A stretch of DNA of 64,000 nt from Diphasiastrum complanatum (lineage: Eukaryota > Streptophyta > Lycopodiopsida > Lycopodiales > Lycopodiaceae), in NCBI GenBank assembly GCA_029204225.1, contig CM055095.1:56748140-56812139 (forward strand), in the 5' to 3' direction. The position numbers and the translations under genes were made by a program. The notes below the pieces were generated by a model, which saw only the letters and a program-made list of their open reading frames with translations, was not told where the DNA came from and did no database searches. Position 1 is the stretch's first letter, and each line of letters starts with the position of its first letter. Below are positions 22,901-31,043 of this stretch, in pieces.

Positions 22901-25726
22901 GTTGATACATTGAAGCAGCAGTATCTTTTTGTTCCTGCTAAATTTAAGGTCTGTACTCCAAGAAACAAGTTATAACTGTGTATTCCTTCAATTGAGATTA
23001 TTTATTTCCTTTTATAAAAGTTGGCATGGAAGCTGGTTCGTTGTTTGGACTTATTTCTCTAAGTTTTTTAAAGACTGTCAGTTGTTTTCATTAGTTTAGG
23101 AATCCCATCGAAGTGCAGGTTGGTGATAGGAATTGTCCTCTTAGTTCTTTATGACATGAATTTTTCTTCATGCTTCATTTTCAGTGGGCTAGGTTTTGAA
23201 GTGCGATAATTGGATATTTGCATGGTGTTTTTTTCCCGTGTCCCACACATGTACATGAATCTAGCTGATATTTGTCTTGTTCTTAAGCTGTTTTGATTAT
23301 TCATTGTGGCCTTTTCGTCTTTCCACTTCAAAAAATTTGGTCATTGCTTTTAACTATTACTTCGTGATGTGTCCGGACATTGCTATGACTTGTGTAGGAT
23401 TGTCACCTTGTGTTTCTTCTTAATGAGATGTCTGGGAGCACAACCATGGTTTTTACACGAACATGTGATGCTACAAGAAGATTATCATTGATTCTTCGCA
23501 ATCTGGGACTAGGGGCTATACCTATAAGTGGACAAATGAGCCAGGTTGTTAAGTGCAAATACTGAGAGTACATATAGCTTACTATCTCGTGCTTAGGAAA
23601 TTGAATTTTTAAGCGTTATGGTTTCTAAATTCACCCACTGTCTCTATCAGTTTGCAATGAGTACCTGACTTTCATATTCTTACTTTACGTCTCTTTGATT
23701 TTTTATAGAAGATATCCACTTGACATTGAATGCCCGTGGTGACGTTTTTGTTGAATGATTGCTACTGTTGCAGCCAAAAAGGCTCGGTGCTCTGAACAAG
23801 TTCAAGGCGGGGGAACGTAATATTCTGATCTGCACAGATGTTGCTAGTAGGGGGCTGGATATTCCCTCTGTTGATATGGTTATCAATTACGATATACCAA
23901 CAAACTCTAAAGTAAGAGAATTTTGCCATGCTTCTGTTTTACAGATGTTCCTTTCGTTGTTGACATTTTACATTGGGTAAATCATCATTCAGTAAGACCA
24001 GAAGAGAGATAGAAAGTAGTTAAGAGTGTATGGGTTGCTTATGACTCGTACTGACTGTCTGTGTTACTCATGTAATTTCAGGTCTGGTTAAAAAAAAAAA
24101 TATTGCACCTAACAATATTCTGTGTAGTAGAACCATTAAGTCATTCATGAACAGTTTTTTGATGTAAAATCTGACAGTATTTTCAGGTCTGGTAAAGTTT
24201 TGTTGCACCTAACCATATTCTGTGTAGTAGAACAATCGTCAGCGAAACTTCAATCTGAATGTTTTGGACCAAGTAACCATTTCCTCCTAATAAGAGCACT
24301 TGCATAAGTGTCAAGGGTATCTCAATGCCTATATTGAAGAGTCAAGAAATCTTATTAGTTTGTTGACTAGTTTATATTTTCAGGAATGTATCCCCCCAGG
24401 CTTACCACCTTAGGCTAAATCAAACTTACTTGCTGGATGGACTTAGCAGGTATTGCTGATACTGAGCATATAAGTTGGTTTGACGATTTTGAGAGTAACA
24501 ATATCTGATGTTTCCATGATGGCCAGGATTATATACATCGGGTTGGAAGAACTGCGCGTGCTGGTAGATCGGGCCGTGCTATCTCAATCGTCACCCAGTA
24601 TGACGTGGAGCTTTTTCAGCGTATTGAGCAGCTAATTGGTATTTATCACCAATTACCAAAGATATATATAGGCTATGACTTTTTAGTTTTTGTTGCCTTT
24701 CGAGTTTAGCAGTTATCCTTTTGGGTTTTTGGGTTTTTCCTTTCACATATAGCAGGTCACTACCCTCACTAAGCTTTTGGATAAGCCAGTCATTTTGGGG
24801 AAGACTGATATTCCAGTTCCTAAGATACATCTCATTTTGCTTCAGGGAAAAAACTGCCAGCCTTTCCAGCTGAGCAGGAGGAAGTTCTGCTTCTGCTTGA
24901 GCGTGTCAATGAGGCCCAACGAATAGCTACAATGGTAAGGTGTTCGTTCCTGGAACTCGGAAATTCCTGAATACTTTGGCTATTTGAATTTTGTGTTAGA
25001 CATATGTCTGCATGAACCATAGAATTAATGAACTGTTACCCATATTGATAAGAGAGAGAGGGAGAGAGAGAGGGGTAGGCTATCATAGTACCCTGCCCTC
25101 TTCTCTCTCATCAATCTGAGCAGCCCTCTCTCTGAAACTTCACAGCCCTCTCACCCAACCTCTACCACAAAAAATGAGCATTGAGAAATGAGGGTCCAAA
25201 ACGAGCTAAGAGGGGTTTTTGGGGGGGAAATTAGAGTAATTAATTAATTATTTATTTATTTATTTTTTTAGATGAACCGTACCACGGTTCCTTGCGGTTC
25301 AAGGAACCGTGGTACAGTTCCTGCCACGGTTCCCAGACCCCACGGTTCTGGGAACCGTGGGTTCTATGGCATGAACATGTTAGTGATGAGCAACAAATTG
25401 CAAAAACTTGAGTCAGCAGTTTGTTGTTTGTAAACATACTTCTTACATAAAGGTTGTAGAGGCCTCATTTGTAACATAGGCTGGAAAATTTGACATACAG
25501 TTGACTCTTAAGATTGTTCGCAATACCTCTTCGTTGCAGTTTAGGAACCATCCTGCAAGTTGCAATGTTAACTTTCGTCCTGTTGGATTTTTTGCAGCAT
25601 ATACGTGAAAAGGATTCTTCAAAGAAAGGAAGGAAGAGGTCAAGGATGGATGATGACGAGGAAGGAATTCCCAGGTCAAACAGAAATAGGAAAGATAATG
25701 TTGGCAAAAAGACCTGGAACCATTGA
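3420..25726 (+). CDS. RH10: DEAD-box ATP-dependent RNA helicase, RH10/DDX47/Rrp3 type (10 exons, N terminus missing)
   Basis: Exons 3420-3482, 4140-4214, 4915-5034, 18846-18887, 22874-22948, 23398-23544, 23774-23911, 24527-24638, 24846-24934 and 25598-25726 join in one frame into about 329 residues ending in TGA. All introns are GT-AG, and only the one between the last two thirds of exon 8 and exon 9 splits a codon. In order the protein shows the GG motif, TPGR (Ib), DEAD (II), SAT (III), motif [11 protein letters not shown] (V) and [11 protein letters not shown] (VI), then a basic tail. The wording is closest, from memory of the family, to plant RH10 and human DDX47, nucleolar helicases that unwind RNA during 18S pre-rRNA processing. 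The usual length is about 450 residues, so about 125 N-terminal residues including the Q motif and Walker A are absent from the window. Every visible helicase motif is intact, so the gene is probably functional despite a 13.8-kb intron. Confidence 0.88.
4140..4214 (+). CDS. RH10: RH10 exon with motif Ib
   Basis: 25 residues containing [11 protein letters not shown] and [16 protein letters not shown] contacts the RNA backbone. Acceptor TTCTCAG, donor GTGATC, phase 0. Confidence 0.92.
4915..5034 (+). CDS. RH10: RH10 exon with DEAD and SAT motifs
   Basis: 40 residues: [14 protein letters not shown] at the start (Walker B, ATP hydrolysis) and [11 protein letters not shown] at the end (motif III, coupling hydrolysis to unwinding). 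Acceptor AAACAG, donor GTAGGG. Confidence 0.95.
5709..5939 (+). pseudogene. Ty3/Gypsy integrase fragment inside the helicase intron
   Basis: A 76-codon frame begins [14 protein letters not shown] and contains [20 protein letters not shown] followed by GTHFGN. This is the middle of the integrase catalytic core, with the second catalytic aspartate in the SDxGTHF motif. Flanking polymerase and LTR sequence is absent, so it is a scrap of an old element. After residue ~55 the homology is lost. Confidence 0.75.
5940..6700. repeat. Cryptic TTAG-rich simple sequence
   Basis: The tetramer TTAG and variants (GTTAG, TAGTTAG, TTAGGAT) recur irregularly across roughly 5990-6480, without a stable period. 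No gene is seen. It may be LTR or leader sequence of the adjoining Gypsy fragment (inference). Confidence 0.45.
7040..8935 (+). repeat. Complex tandem repeat rich in GCCACGTGGC
   Basis: At least six copies of a block beginning CCACTCAAGCCT (near 7050, 7315, 7510, 7897, 8343 and 8630) with a TTGGCTTGCC core. Blocks are separated by (CT)n runs preceded by GAGCCC and by many copies of CCTACGTGGCTTGCCACGTG or variants. Spacing varies (about 195 to 446 bp), so this is a higher-order repeat with internal gains and losses. The palindrome GCCACGTGGC is a G-box core, but dense repetition points to satellite-like spread rather than a promoter. Peptides read through it repeat motifs such as PTWLATWQ and are not taken as coding. 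Confidence 0.85.
9022..9145 (+). repeat. CA-rich degenerate microsatellite
   Basis: Runs of ACACAC interspersed with CATA and CTACA. It borders the Helitron-like unit to the right. Confidence 0.7.
9185..10649 (+). mobile_element. Helitron-like non-autonomous element A (3' end at 10649)
   Basis: The right end has Helitron 3' hallmarks: a 17-base hairpin GCCCGTCAACGACGGGC (10621-10637), eight bases later CTAG (10646-10649), then a T. Upstream lies a direct duplication of about 210 bp (copies near 9228-9400 and 9440-9615, each with CCCAATGTTGAGCTTGG) and an array of the short unit GACTCGAATTTTTCC (about 9380-9760). No Rep or helicase coding is seen, and the 5' TC end is not identified, so the left boundary is approximate. 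The same array and hairpin recur in opposite orientation at 10918-11548. Confidence 0.6.
10650..10917. mobile_element. CpG-rich MITE-like element between two Helitron-like ends
   Basis: Between two AT-rich edges lies a core full of GGACGCG and GCGTCC. The left side reads ATATATCAAAGATGAATGGG; the right side read backwards is similar (ATCAGACATGAGGGTCC), giving imperfect terminal inverted repeats. Related sequence occurs at 16600-16870. No coding capacity. Target duplication cannot be judged within the (AT)n flank. Confidence 0.5.
10918..11548 (-). mobile_element. Helitron-like non-autonomous element B (3' end at 10918)
   Basis: Read on the minus strand it ends with the same 17-base hairpin as element A (10946-10930), then ACTCACAA and CTAG (10921-10918) before a T. 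Its body contains about twenty copies of a 17-20 bp unit, AATTCGAGTCTTxxAAA on the plus strand, from about 11085 to 11548. That unit is the reverse complement of the array in element A, so the two elements are the same family placed with their 3' ends facing each other. The 5' end is not identified. Confidence 0.6.
11549..12770. other. Intronic stretch, nothing recognised
   Basis: Short unsupported reading frames on both strands. Near 12560-12615 the phrase CCTACGATGTATACT is repeated with GATGCAAC. No transposase or host protein motif is recognised. Confidence 0.4.
12771..13066 (+). repeat. Tandem duplication, 152-bp period
   Basis: Copy 1 starts at CATTTGTATCCTACC (12771) and copy 2 at the same phrase (12923). 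Over 144 aligned bases only a few substitutions are visible (for example AAAAGACTC against AAAAGGCTC), so the duplication is fairly recent. Confidence 0.92.
13379..13435 (+). other. Exon-like segment in the giant intron (weak)
   Basis: An open segment reading [18 protein letters not shown] lies between a plausible acceptor (ATGCAG) and a strong donor (GTAAGTG). It does not match the helicase family at this point, and skipping it leaves the helicase frame intact. It could be a captured exon or chance. Confidence 0.2.
13953..14393 (-). pseudogene. Unrecognised minus-strand reading frame of about 146 codons
   Basis: Reads on from [14 protein letters not shown] through a region with ordinary protein composition ([34 protein letters not shown]) to a stop after VEITSC. 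The frame remains open upstream of an in-frame TTG with no clear ATG; the first internal ATG gives a slightly shorter protein. I do not recognise the family. It lies antisense within the helicase intron, next to another minus-strand coding-like piece (14467-14902), so it is probably part of a captured or decayed gene. Confidence 0.4.
14467..14902 (-). pseudogene. Broken minus-strand gene piece with a Rossmann-type start and 59-bp repeats
   Basis: Reading from 14902 down, [20 protein letters not shown] contains GxGxxG, the dinucleotide-binding loop of FAD/NAD oxidoreductases. It is followed by 2.3 tandem copies of a 59-bp unit (starts at 14672, 14731 and 14790) that disrupt the frame, then [20 protein letters not shown] and a stop near 14467. 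An intron acceptor (CATAG) could precede the first piece. The specific enzyme cannot be named. Likely a decayed or transposon-captured fragment. Confidence 0.4.
15189..15532. repeat. Foldback: 172-bp inverted repeat with almost no loop
   Basis: Each base p on the left pairs with base 30721-p on the right, with no insertion or deletion over 172 positions and centre between 15360 and 15361. By hand count over 132 aligned positions about 28 differ (roughly 79% identity). Each arm holds a 43-codon frame ending at the same aligned TGA: 15225-15356 on plus and 15496-15365 on minus, both ending EP(S/P)E-x-x-P-x-GF and sharing GFYHxINCSV. Arms end abruptly outside 15189/15532. Could be a MITE, an inverted gene-fragment duplication or a hairpin small-RNA locus. 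Confidence 0.85.
15976..16075 (+). repeat. Duplicated short hairpin GTGAATGGTC...GCCATTCACTAC
   Basis: Two copies of a 35-40 base unit whose ends pair with each other (GTGAATGG with CCATTCAC), separated by a partial third copy. No gene is seen around it. Confidence 0.65.
16590..16870. mobile_element. CpG-rich MITE-like copies related to 10650-10917
   Basis: GGACGCGGACGC and GCGTCCGG blocks flank an inner edge TATATATATCAGGGATGCGT at about 16655-16675, very like the edge of the element at 10650. Poly-T and poly-A tracts (16590-16603 and 16734-16770) interrupt the blocks. The arrangement suggests two partial copies side by side. Reading frames here are by-products of the GC-rich repeat. Confidence 0.5.
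17870..18222 (+). pseudogene. Degenerate zinc-knuckle protein fragment
   Basis: [14 protein letters not shown] resembles the first part of a CCHC knuckle (the last cysteine is lost), and 60 bases later, in another frame, [20 protein letters not shown] resembles the end of a second knuckle. The frame then runs to a stop near 18220. Such paired knuckles occur in retroelement gag proteins and in some RNA-binding proteins. With a frameshift and lost cysteines it is taken as a relic. Confidence 0.35.
18846..18887 (+). CDS. RH10: RH10 mini-exon after the 13.8-kb intron
   Basis: Only 14 residues, [14 protein letters not shown], matching the linker between the two RecA-like domains in this family. 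Acceptor TTTGTCAG, donor GTCAGA. It is flanked by the two largest introns of the gene (13,811 and 3,986 bp). Confidence 0.9.
18888..19740. other. Intron, nothing recognised
   Basis: AT-rich sequence with no motif I can name, leading into the hAT relic. Confidence 0.4.
19740..21060 (-). pseudogene. hAT-superfamily transposase relic (DUF659 region)
   Basis: Read on the minus strand: a VDASRAGT-like segment (about 20157-20180), then VVTANASN (about 20055-20078), then [17 protein letters not shown] (about 19950-20005), then [19 protein letters not shown] across a frameshift (about 19785-19850). These are the ordered landmarks of plant hAT transposases (VDAS, VTDNASN, WTPCAAHCIDLML, RFATN). Upstream (20394-20945) is a 183-codon serine/glycine-rich frame, the likely linker after a BED finger that I could not find. 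Stops and frameshifts make it dead. It sits antisense in the 4.0-kb helicase intron. Confidence 0.7.
21190..21665 (+). repeat. Imperfect direct duplication, about 239-bp period
   Basis: AAATTGTAATACCAATGAAT occurs at about 21295 and 21534, and GCAAAAGGGCCTCATGCAC at about 21362 and 21594, each within longer matching blocks containing GGTGACC and ACCCTA. The copies have several small indels. Next to the hAT relic, so possibly its non-coding end. Confidence 0.75.
22874..22948 (+). CDS. RH10: RH10 exon at the start of RecA domain 2
   Basis: 25 residues including [20 protein letters not shown], nearly word for word the plant RH10 segment. Acceptor CACTACAG, donor GTCTGT. Confidence 0.93.
23398..23544 (+). 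CDS. RH10: RH10 exon with motif IV
   Basis: 49 residues starting [13 protein letters not shown] and ending PISGQMSQ; contains [14 protein letters not shown], the motif IV region. Acceptor TGTGTAG, donor GTTGTT. Confidence 0.94.
23774..23911 (+). CDS. RH10: RH10 exon with motif V
   Basis: 46 residues with [20 protein letters not shown], then [13 protein letters not shown] (motif V) and NYDIPTNSK. Acceptor GTTGCAG, donor GTAAGA. Confidence 0.96.
24527..24638 (+). CDS. RH10: RH10 exon with motif VI
   Basis: 37 complete codons plus one base: [16 protein letters not shown] (motif VI, arginine fingers) followed by [15 protein letters not shown]. The last G is completed by GG from the next exon to give glycine. 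Donor GTATTT. Confidence 0.96.
24846..24934 (+). CDS. RH10: RH10 exon, KKLP segment
   Basis: Two bases then 29 codons: [20 protein letters not shown] and NEAQRIATM, the helical segment after RecA domain 2. Acceptor GCTTCAG, donor GTAAGG. Confidence 0.93.
25279..25360. repeat. Two tandem perfect hairpins in the last helicase intron
   Basis: Hairpin 1: GTACCACGGTTCCTTG (25279-25294) pairs exactly with 25300-25315 around a 5-base loop. Hairpin 2: CCACGGTTCCCAGA (25324-25337) pairs exactly with 25347-25360 around a 9-base loop. Both stems share CCACGGTTCC. A GA-rich stretch (25050-25075) and ATTA/ATTT repeats (25236-25268) precede them. Confidence 0.9.
25598..25726 (+). CDS. RH10: RH10 terminal exon, basic C-terminal tail
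   Basis: 42 residues then TGA. The tail is lysine/arginine rich ([12 protein letters not shown]), has a short acidic patch DDDEE, and ends VGKKTWNH. Such tails act in nucleolar targeting and RNA binding in this family (inference). Acceptor TTTTTGCAG. Confidence 0.88.
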   Translation, partial: HIREKDSSKKGRKRSRMDDDEEGIPRSNRNRKDNVGKKTWNH

Positions 25727-28480
25727 ATGTTACACATGGTTTTGGAACAAGAAATTTCTTTCTTGATTTATTTGTCTCTGCGGGACATACATTCTGATCA
25801 TCTCTTGAACCAAGAAGTGAAGGTCAGCAGCACAATGATTTTTTCTTTATTTGTCCCTGTGGGACATACATTCTGGTCATCCAACAAATTGAATGGATTA
25901 TGTGCCTCGAGATGAAGATTTTGCCAACAATCACTCTAGAAGTTCAACTCCTTGTGCTACTCTCAAGGATACCTTTCTGAAGTCAAAGAACATGCGACTT
26001 ATTTTCCTGCGGAGCATGTTAATTGGGATTTGGGAACAACAACAAAGAGCTCTTTCCGGCTTGTTGAGGTTTTGACTGAGCTCTTTATCGTGTGAAAGTT
26101 CACGGCCTTGCATTTCTGTGGTAGCAAGTCATTCATTTGGTTCTTGGGGAGAGATTCATCTGATCTTGCCTTGAACCCTGGTGAGTTTTCAGTTGCATGA
26201 GAATTCAACACTTGTAGATTTCCTTTTCAATGATTGCAATTGAAACTGCACTGGCTATTATTTTGAGTGCTATTAAGCCAACTGTAATACCAGTCAACAG
26301 GCGTGAGTGCAAGCGTATCAGTTGTATTGTCTACCCATTTGTCTGTTTCTACCACTTTAATTTCTATGAATTTTGAAGAGTTTGTTCAAAAGAACGTGAT
26401 GGTGATGCATGGCTTTAGCCTGCATTTGCAAGGCAGCATACATCTTTTGTACTTTTAGGCACTATGGTTGCAACAAGTTGATTACCTAGTTGCAGTCTTA
26501 CCTCCTACAGACTGGAAAATATCGCTTTCCAGAAGTTGAGGTGGTATTTGATTAACTTTGAGGCATTCATTAGTTTAGAACAGTACTTTCTGTGAATGTG
26601 TCTTTGAAGTAGCAATCAGGAAATGCAATATCTTGTACTTAAATGGATGTTGAAATATGGAACGCATGCATGGAAGCAATTCAGTTGGAACTGAAGTAAC
26701 CCTATTTGGTTTATGAATTTGGCAAACAGATCATCTCATGCCAGTTGAATGGAAAAGTCCAACAGATGCGCTATTACTTGAATCTTTCCTTTCATGCATG
26801 TGCAAAATGTTGAATGAGAAAATGCTTTCACACATGCAAGATAATAGAAAATGCTTCTACACCACCAAAATTTAGCCAATGAGGCTGGGTGAGCTTGTAG
26901 CTCTTTGTTTGGATGGACATGTTGGCAAAGGACGAACTCAACATTGCTCTCGTTGACACATAAGAATCACATATATACAAAACGAAAGTATATGCAATTA
27001 GTCCAATATTCCCCATAGATATTTATTCATATAAATCTACTTGGTCAATTCATACATGCTACAATGCCTTCTTGGCCTTGCCTTGCAAAGGCAAGGCTAG
27101 GTGTTAAAGTTGGTCTAGGAAGATCTCAAGAAGTCAAAGTTAAAGGAAGTGCTTAAAAATTCAAAGATTTGCCCTACAAATGAAGCGTCACATGAGGGCC
27201 ACTCATTGAATTGTTGACTCGACAAGCAAAGAGGACTAGTGAATAGAGTGCAGGACTTGAGGTTGATGGATAACCAAGGGGGGAGGGAACTAAAGAAAAG
27301 CTTTACTAATGTCTTGTCGATACCCATAGGTACAAAAGATTGGGTACATATCAAGTGTCATAACCATAGGAATGTAATAAACGTTTCCATAAATAACAAT
27401 AAGACAAGAAAATTAATCTATCGTACAGTAAACAAATAAATAACATCATCAAATTAAGCTCTCCAACTAGAGCAAAAATGAAGTTCAAAGTTAGATATAT
27501 CATTTGTCAACCCTCTTGAAAAAGGATGTGCTAGATATGATGGTGGTGTTCCCATGTCTAGATCTCTGCTATCGAACTATATGTCGAGGCTAGGCACAAG
27601 GTATATGGTGTCTATGTTGTTGTTGCATCTATCTTTCGCTCTGCTCCAAGTAGGAGGTGACTCGATCTAATGCACCGACCTCCAACGCGATGTCTATCTC
27701 TCACTGGTCTGATCTATCTTTTGATGAGATAGACATCATGATCTATCTTCTGATCTGTCTTCTATATTCTCCTACTAATAAAGAACTCTATGATACTCAT
27801 CTAGTTTGGCCCTTGAAGAGATCTCATATCATAGACATCATCTCTCTTATCATCAAGATTACGTAGCATGGGTCCTCATATGTAAAAAGAGAATGAGGTG
27901 CGGTTGTATCATGGTATAAGCAACAATATCTCCCTTTGATCTTGCAATATGTTAGGCATTTGAAAATGACAGATCTTCATCCAAAATCTCATCTTGTTAT
28001 CTTTGAATATGCTATGATAACGTCCTATCTCACTATGTAGTTGTTGTGATGAGACTTTGAACTGTCCTAGTATAAAGCTCAATCCGTATTATAATTTGGC
28101 ATCGACGAATCTAGGATGAATAGGATAGTCCACACAATCAAACTCCATAAAATGGATCTATAATAGAGGGGTTTCACCCCAAGTTGTGCATACTAAACTC
28201 TATGCACATACGACTTGTTTAAAATGATGAGCAAAAAAACCGTCGCAACTTGAAGTGGGACAATTGCAAACTCTAATGTAATCTGATTGGGCATTGAGGC
28301 TTTCTCTCGCAAAAGCATGGTGATTTTTAGATGTAATATATTCCCACTTGAGGAAGTGAGGCCCAAACACCAACATACATGGTTGTCGGAGTGAACATAG
28401 TTTCAAAAGGGTGACACTTACTCAGAGCATCACGAATGTATTGTCTAAATCAAAACCTCTCAACCTAAACTAGAGACACA
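25727..28480. other. Downstream flank and intergenic stretch without a recognised gene
   Basis: The first part presumably carries the helicase 3' UTR; no clear polyadenylation site was fixed. A phrase GGGACATACATTCTG is repeated about 80 bases apart (near 25778 and 25860). From 26300 on, only short scattered frames with no recognisable domain. Confidence 0.45.
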
Positions 28481-28489
28481 TATCCCTTC

Positions 28490-29020
28490 CAAGTATGTAT
28501 ATGAAGAGACTACCTCCAAGGGGTGATCATCCCATAAAAGCTCGTCTTTGCAAGAATGCACGTGAGGTATTGAAGACCATAATTGTAGTCTTCTCAATTT
28601 TCATCGTCAATCTCCAACGTGAACAAACAAAACATAATATATCCATGTGTCTTTGTAATCCTTCTCTGGACCTTTACATGAGTACTACATCATCGACATT
28701 AAGCAGAATCGAAATTAATAGATCACATAAATTACATCCCTCACCTCCATCCTACACAATCATCCTCTCTAGCTCATTAGTGTAAAAGTCCAAGCAAGGT
28801 AGGAGAGAGTGAGCATTCTTTCTTCACTCCAATAATACTATGGACCTGAGGTGTGATACCTCCTTTGATCAGAAACAACCTACCATTCTCTCATATAAAG
28901 CCATAAATTCTAATACAATATTTGATTGGAGACCAAGGTCCTATAATCTCTAGATAAGTAAGTATCATGGAATGGAATCAAAGGTCTTCCGAAAATCCAC
29001 AAAACAACAATATACTCGTT
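28490..29020 (-). pseudogene. LINE (non-LTR) reverse transcriptase relic
   Basis: Reading minus from about 29015: CCFVDFRKTFDSIP, then after stops GVKKECSLSPTLLGLL (about 28830-28780), then an NVDD where active elements have YADD (about 28700), then EGLQRHMDILCF (about 28660-28625) and a KTTIMVFN segment. These are the ordered landmarks VDFRKAFD, GVKQGCPLSPTLF, YADD and GLQxHL of plant LINE reverse transcriptases. At least three in-frame stops and the lost catalytic tyrosine-alanine show that it is dead. Confidence 0.75.
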
Positions 29021-29174
29021 CACGTCTAGAATAGATTTACCCTCAATAATAGATCACAATGTGAAAAATATGGTCAGAAGTGGGAGTAATGTCAAACTTA
29101 TAAACTTGCATGCCCCAAAGCACTTAGACGTGTGATCTCAGCTTTGTTATTAATTGTTGTTTGTAGGACCGAAC

Positions 29175-29969
29175 TGTGAAAATGTCAAAATCCTGCTTGA
29201 TCTAATCTATGTACATATTGACATTACACATGTGTGGAGCCTGTTTTCACGTGTGAAATAAATGCACATTTCATTTAGATCAATCATATAGGTTGTACAT
29301 ATCATTCGATTTCATATCTAATGGCTAAAATGGAAATCTAGTTTTCTAGCTATATACCACTTGGCATCTTTCTATTGGTAGGAAATGATACATCATGAGT
29401 TTAGGAGTGATCTCCCATGTGTAGAGGCTCACACGTGTAAAAAAATCAATAGAACTCGAGTTTGGACTTGTAGAATATTTCTAGGTTCCTATAAATTAGG
29501 AAAATTGCCCAAAATCAAGGAGGTGGCTTAAATCAAGGAAGTCATGGACCATGTGCCAAGATTGATGTCATTAGTGGATCCATTGGTGACTAGGCACTCT
29601 CACACATGCCAGATCAGGTGACTCAGTGGCAGCTTGATCCCCCACTCATGTATAACCTCATTTGGCCATAATCAACAAGCAAGTGAAATCTTGGTTTTGG
29701 AGCATTTCTTGAGTATGCTTCTATTGGATTCTAATCTTAGTGTACATTCTCTACTGGTAGTCCGTACTCTGACATGTTTTCACACATGTGAAACCATCAA
29801 GTCATAGTTTTGATCATAATTGATTGTTCTTGTTAGATTTGTTGATGTAGAATTGATTTAATGAGCTCTAATCTTGTGTAGATTGGTAGATCAATCTAAT
29901 CTAACACCCAATCACTCTTGTGGATCTGATTTCGATCCATTCTTGGTCCTCATTTTCTATATTTTCACA
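29175..29969 (+). repeat. 5' LTR of Copia element C3
   Basis: A 795-bp segment opening TGTGAAAAT and closing ATTTTCACA (exact inverted ends), immediately followed by a primer-binding site. Part of this LTR (about 29810-29935) recurs inverted at 42534-42640. No downstream partner LTR is identified. Confidence 0.75.
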
Positions 29970-29982
29970 TGGTATTAGAGCC
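29970..29982 (+). other. Primer-binding site (initiator tRNA-Met) of C3
   Basis: TGGTATTAGAGCC directly abuts the LTR end; it differs by one base from TGGTATCAGAGCC, the plant Copia site complementary to the 3' end of initiator tRNA-Met. Confidence 0.8.
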
Positions 29983-30452
29983 AAGTACAAGAGCATTAAT
30001 GGCATTGATCTAAACTACACCCAAGTTAGCAAGTTTTTGGAAACTAGCTAATCTTGAGGTAGCGAGTTTGAATGGACAGATAAAATCAATATTATTGTGG
30101 GCTACAGGCGTACTTTCCACACGTGTGGGGTCTGAGCAATAAATTTTAGTTTGGTGCATTATATGTTTCGTACACCCAAAACTAGTCAATCTAATGCATT
30201 TTTCAAGATTTCTAATGCATTGTTTCTATTCATTTGTTTTGAGTGTGCATTGAAGTTGAGAGAGAGAGATTGCCAAAAACCATAGATTAAGGAGTGATTT
30301 TGCAAGTGTGAGACTAAAATCTATATATCCATCATTCTAGATTTGTTCAAGAGTGATAGGTCGGGTCTACAAGCTTATTCATTGCTAGAAGACACTATAG
30401 GTTCAGATCTAAAAGTGAAACCATATAAGTTTCAAGTGTTTTTTCACTAAAA

Positions 30453-30544
30453 ATGGCATCAATGGGTGGTTTTTTGCTTGAAGCCAATGAAAGGCTCACA
30501 TCCACTAATTATGCTATTTGAAAAGTTAGAATGCATTCAGGTAT
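30453..30544 (+). pseudogene. Truncated gag start of C3 with TGA at codon 23
   Basis: Begins MASMGGFLLEANERLTSTNY, the usual start of this Copia gag group, then AI-stop-KVRMHS. The stop (30519-30521) replaces the tryptophan normally found in NYxxWK. After about 30 codons the sequence changes abruptly into the minus-strand Gypsy element. Confidence 0.75.
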
Positions 30545-31020
30545 AGTGTCAATGTAAAACAAGGTAGCGTCTGGTACCTCATCGTCGGGTAGGGCTGCAT
30601 TTTCCTTCCCCTTGATTCACGACACATGATCTACCATATAGTGTTGCTTCCCCTTGCGAACCACTAACCGAAAATCAAATTCCAACAACAAAAGTAACCA
30701 ATGAGTGATTCTCCCTATGTTGCAAGTTTTATTAACAAGATAAAACAAGGGTTGATGGTCTGTATAAAAAGCAAAATGTGTGGCCATCAAGTAATTCGAA
30801 ATTTCTTAACCGCATAGATCATAGCCAGTGTCTTCCGCTCTGTGGTCGAATAGTTTATCTCTGAATCACTGAGTTGTCGGCTAGCAAATCGGATTGGAAA
30901 ATCCTTTTGTGTTCACCTGGTTGGGTTAAAACTGCTCCCATTGCATGCTTTGATGCATCCGTATGCACATGAAACTATATGGACCAATTGGGTGGGTGTA
31001 ATATTGGTGTTGAGACCAAT
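30545..31020 (-). pseudogene. G1 RNase H domain
   Basis: In broken frames: FHVHTDASKHAMGAVLTQPG at the start (first catalytic aspartate in TDAS), then INYSTTERKTLAMIYAVKKF, and at the end DDEVPDATLFYID, the tail typical of this group just before integrase. The element stops there. Confidence 0.75.
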
Positions 31021-31043
31021 GCATCTTTAAGTTTCTGGAAAGC

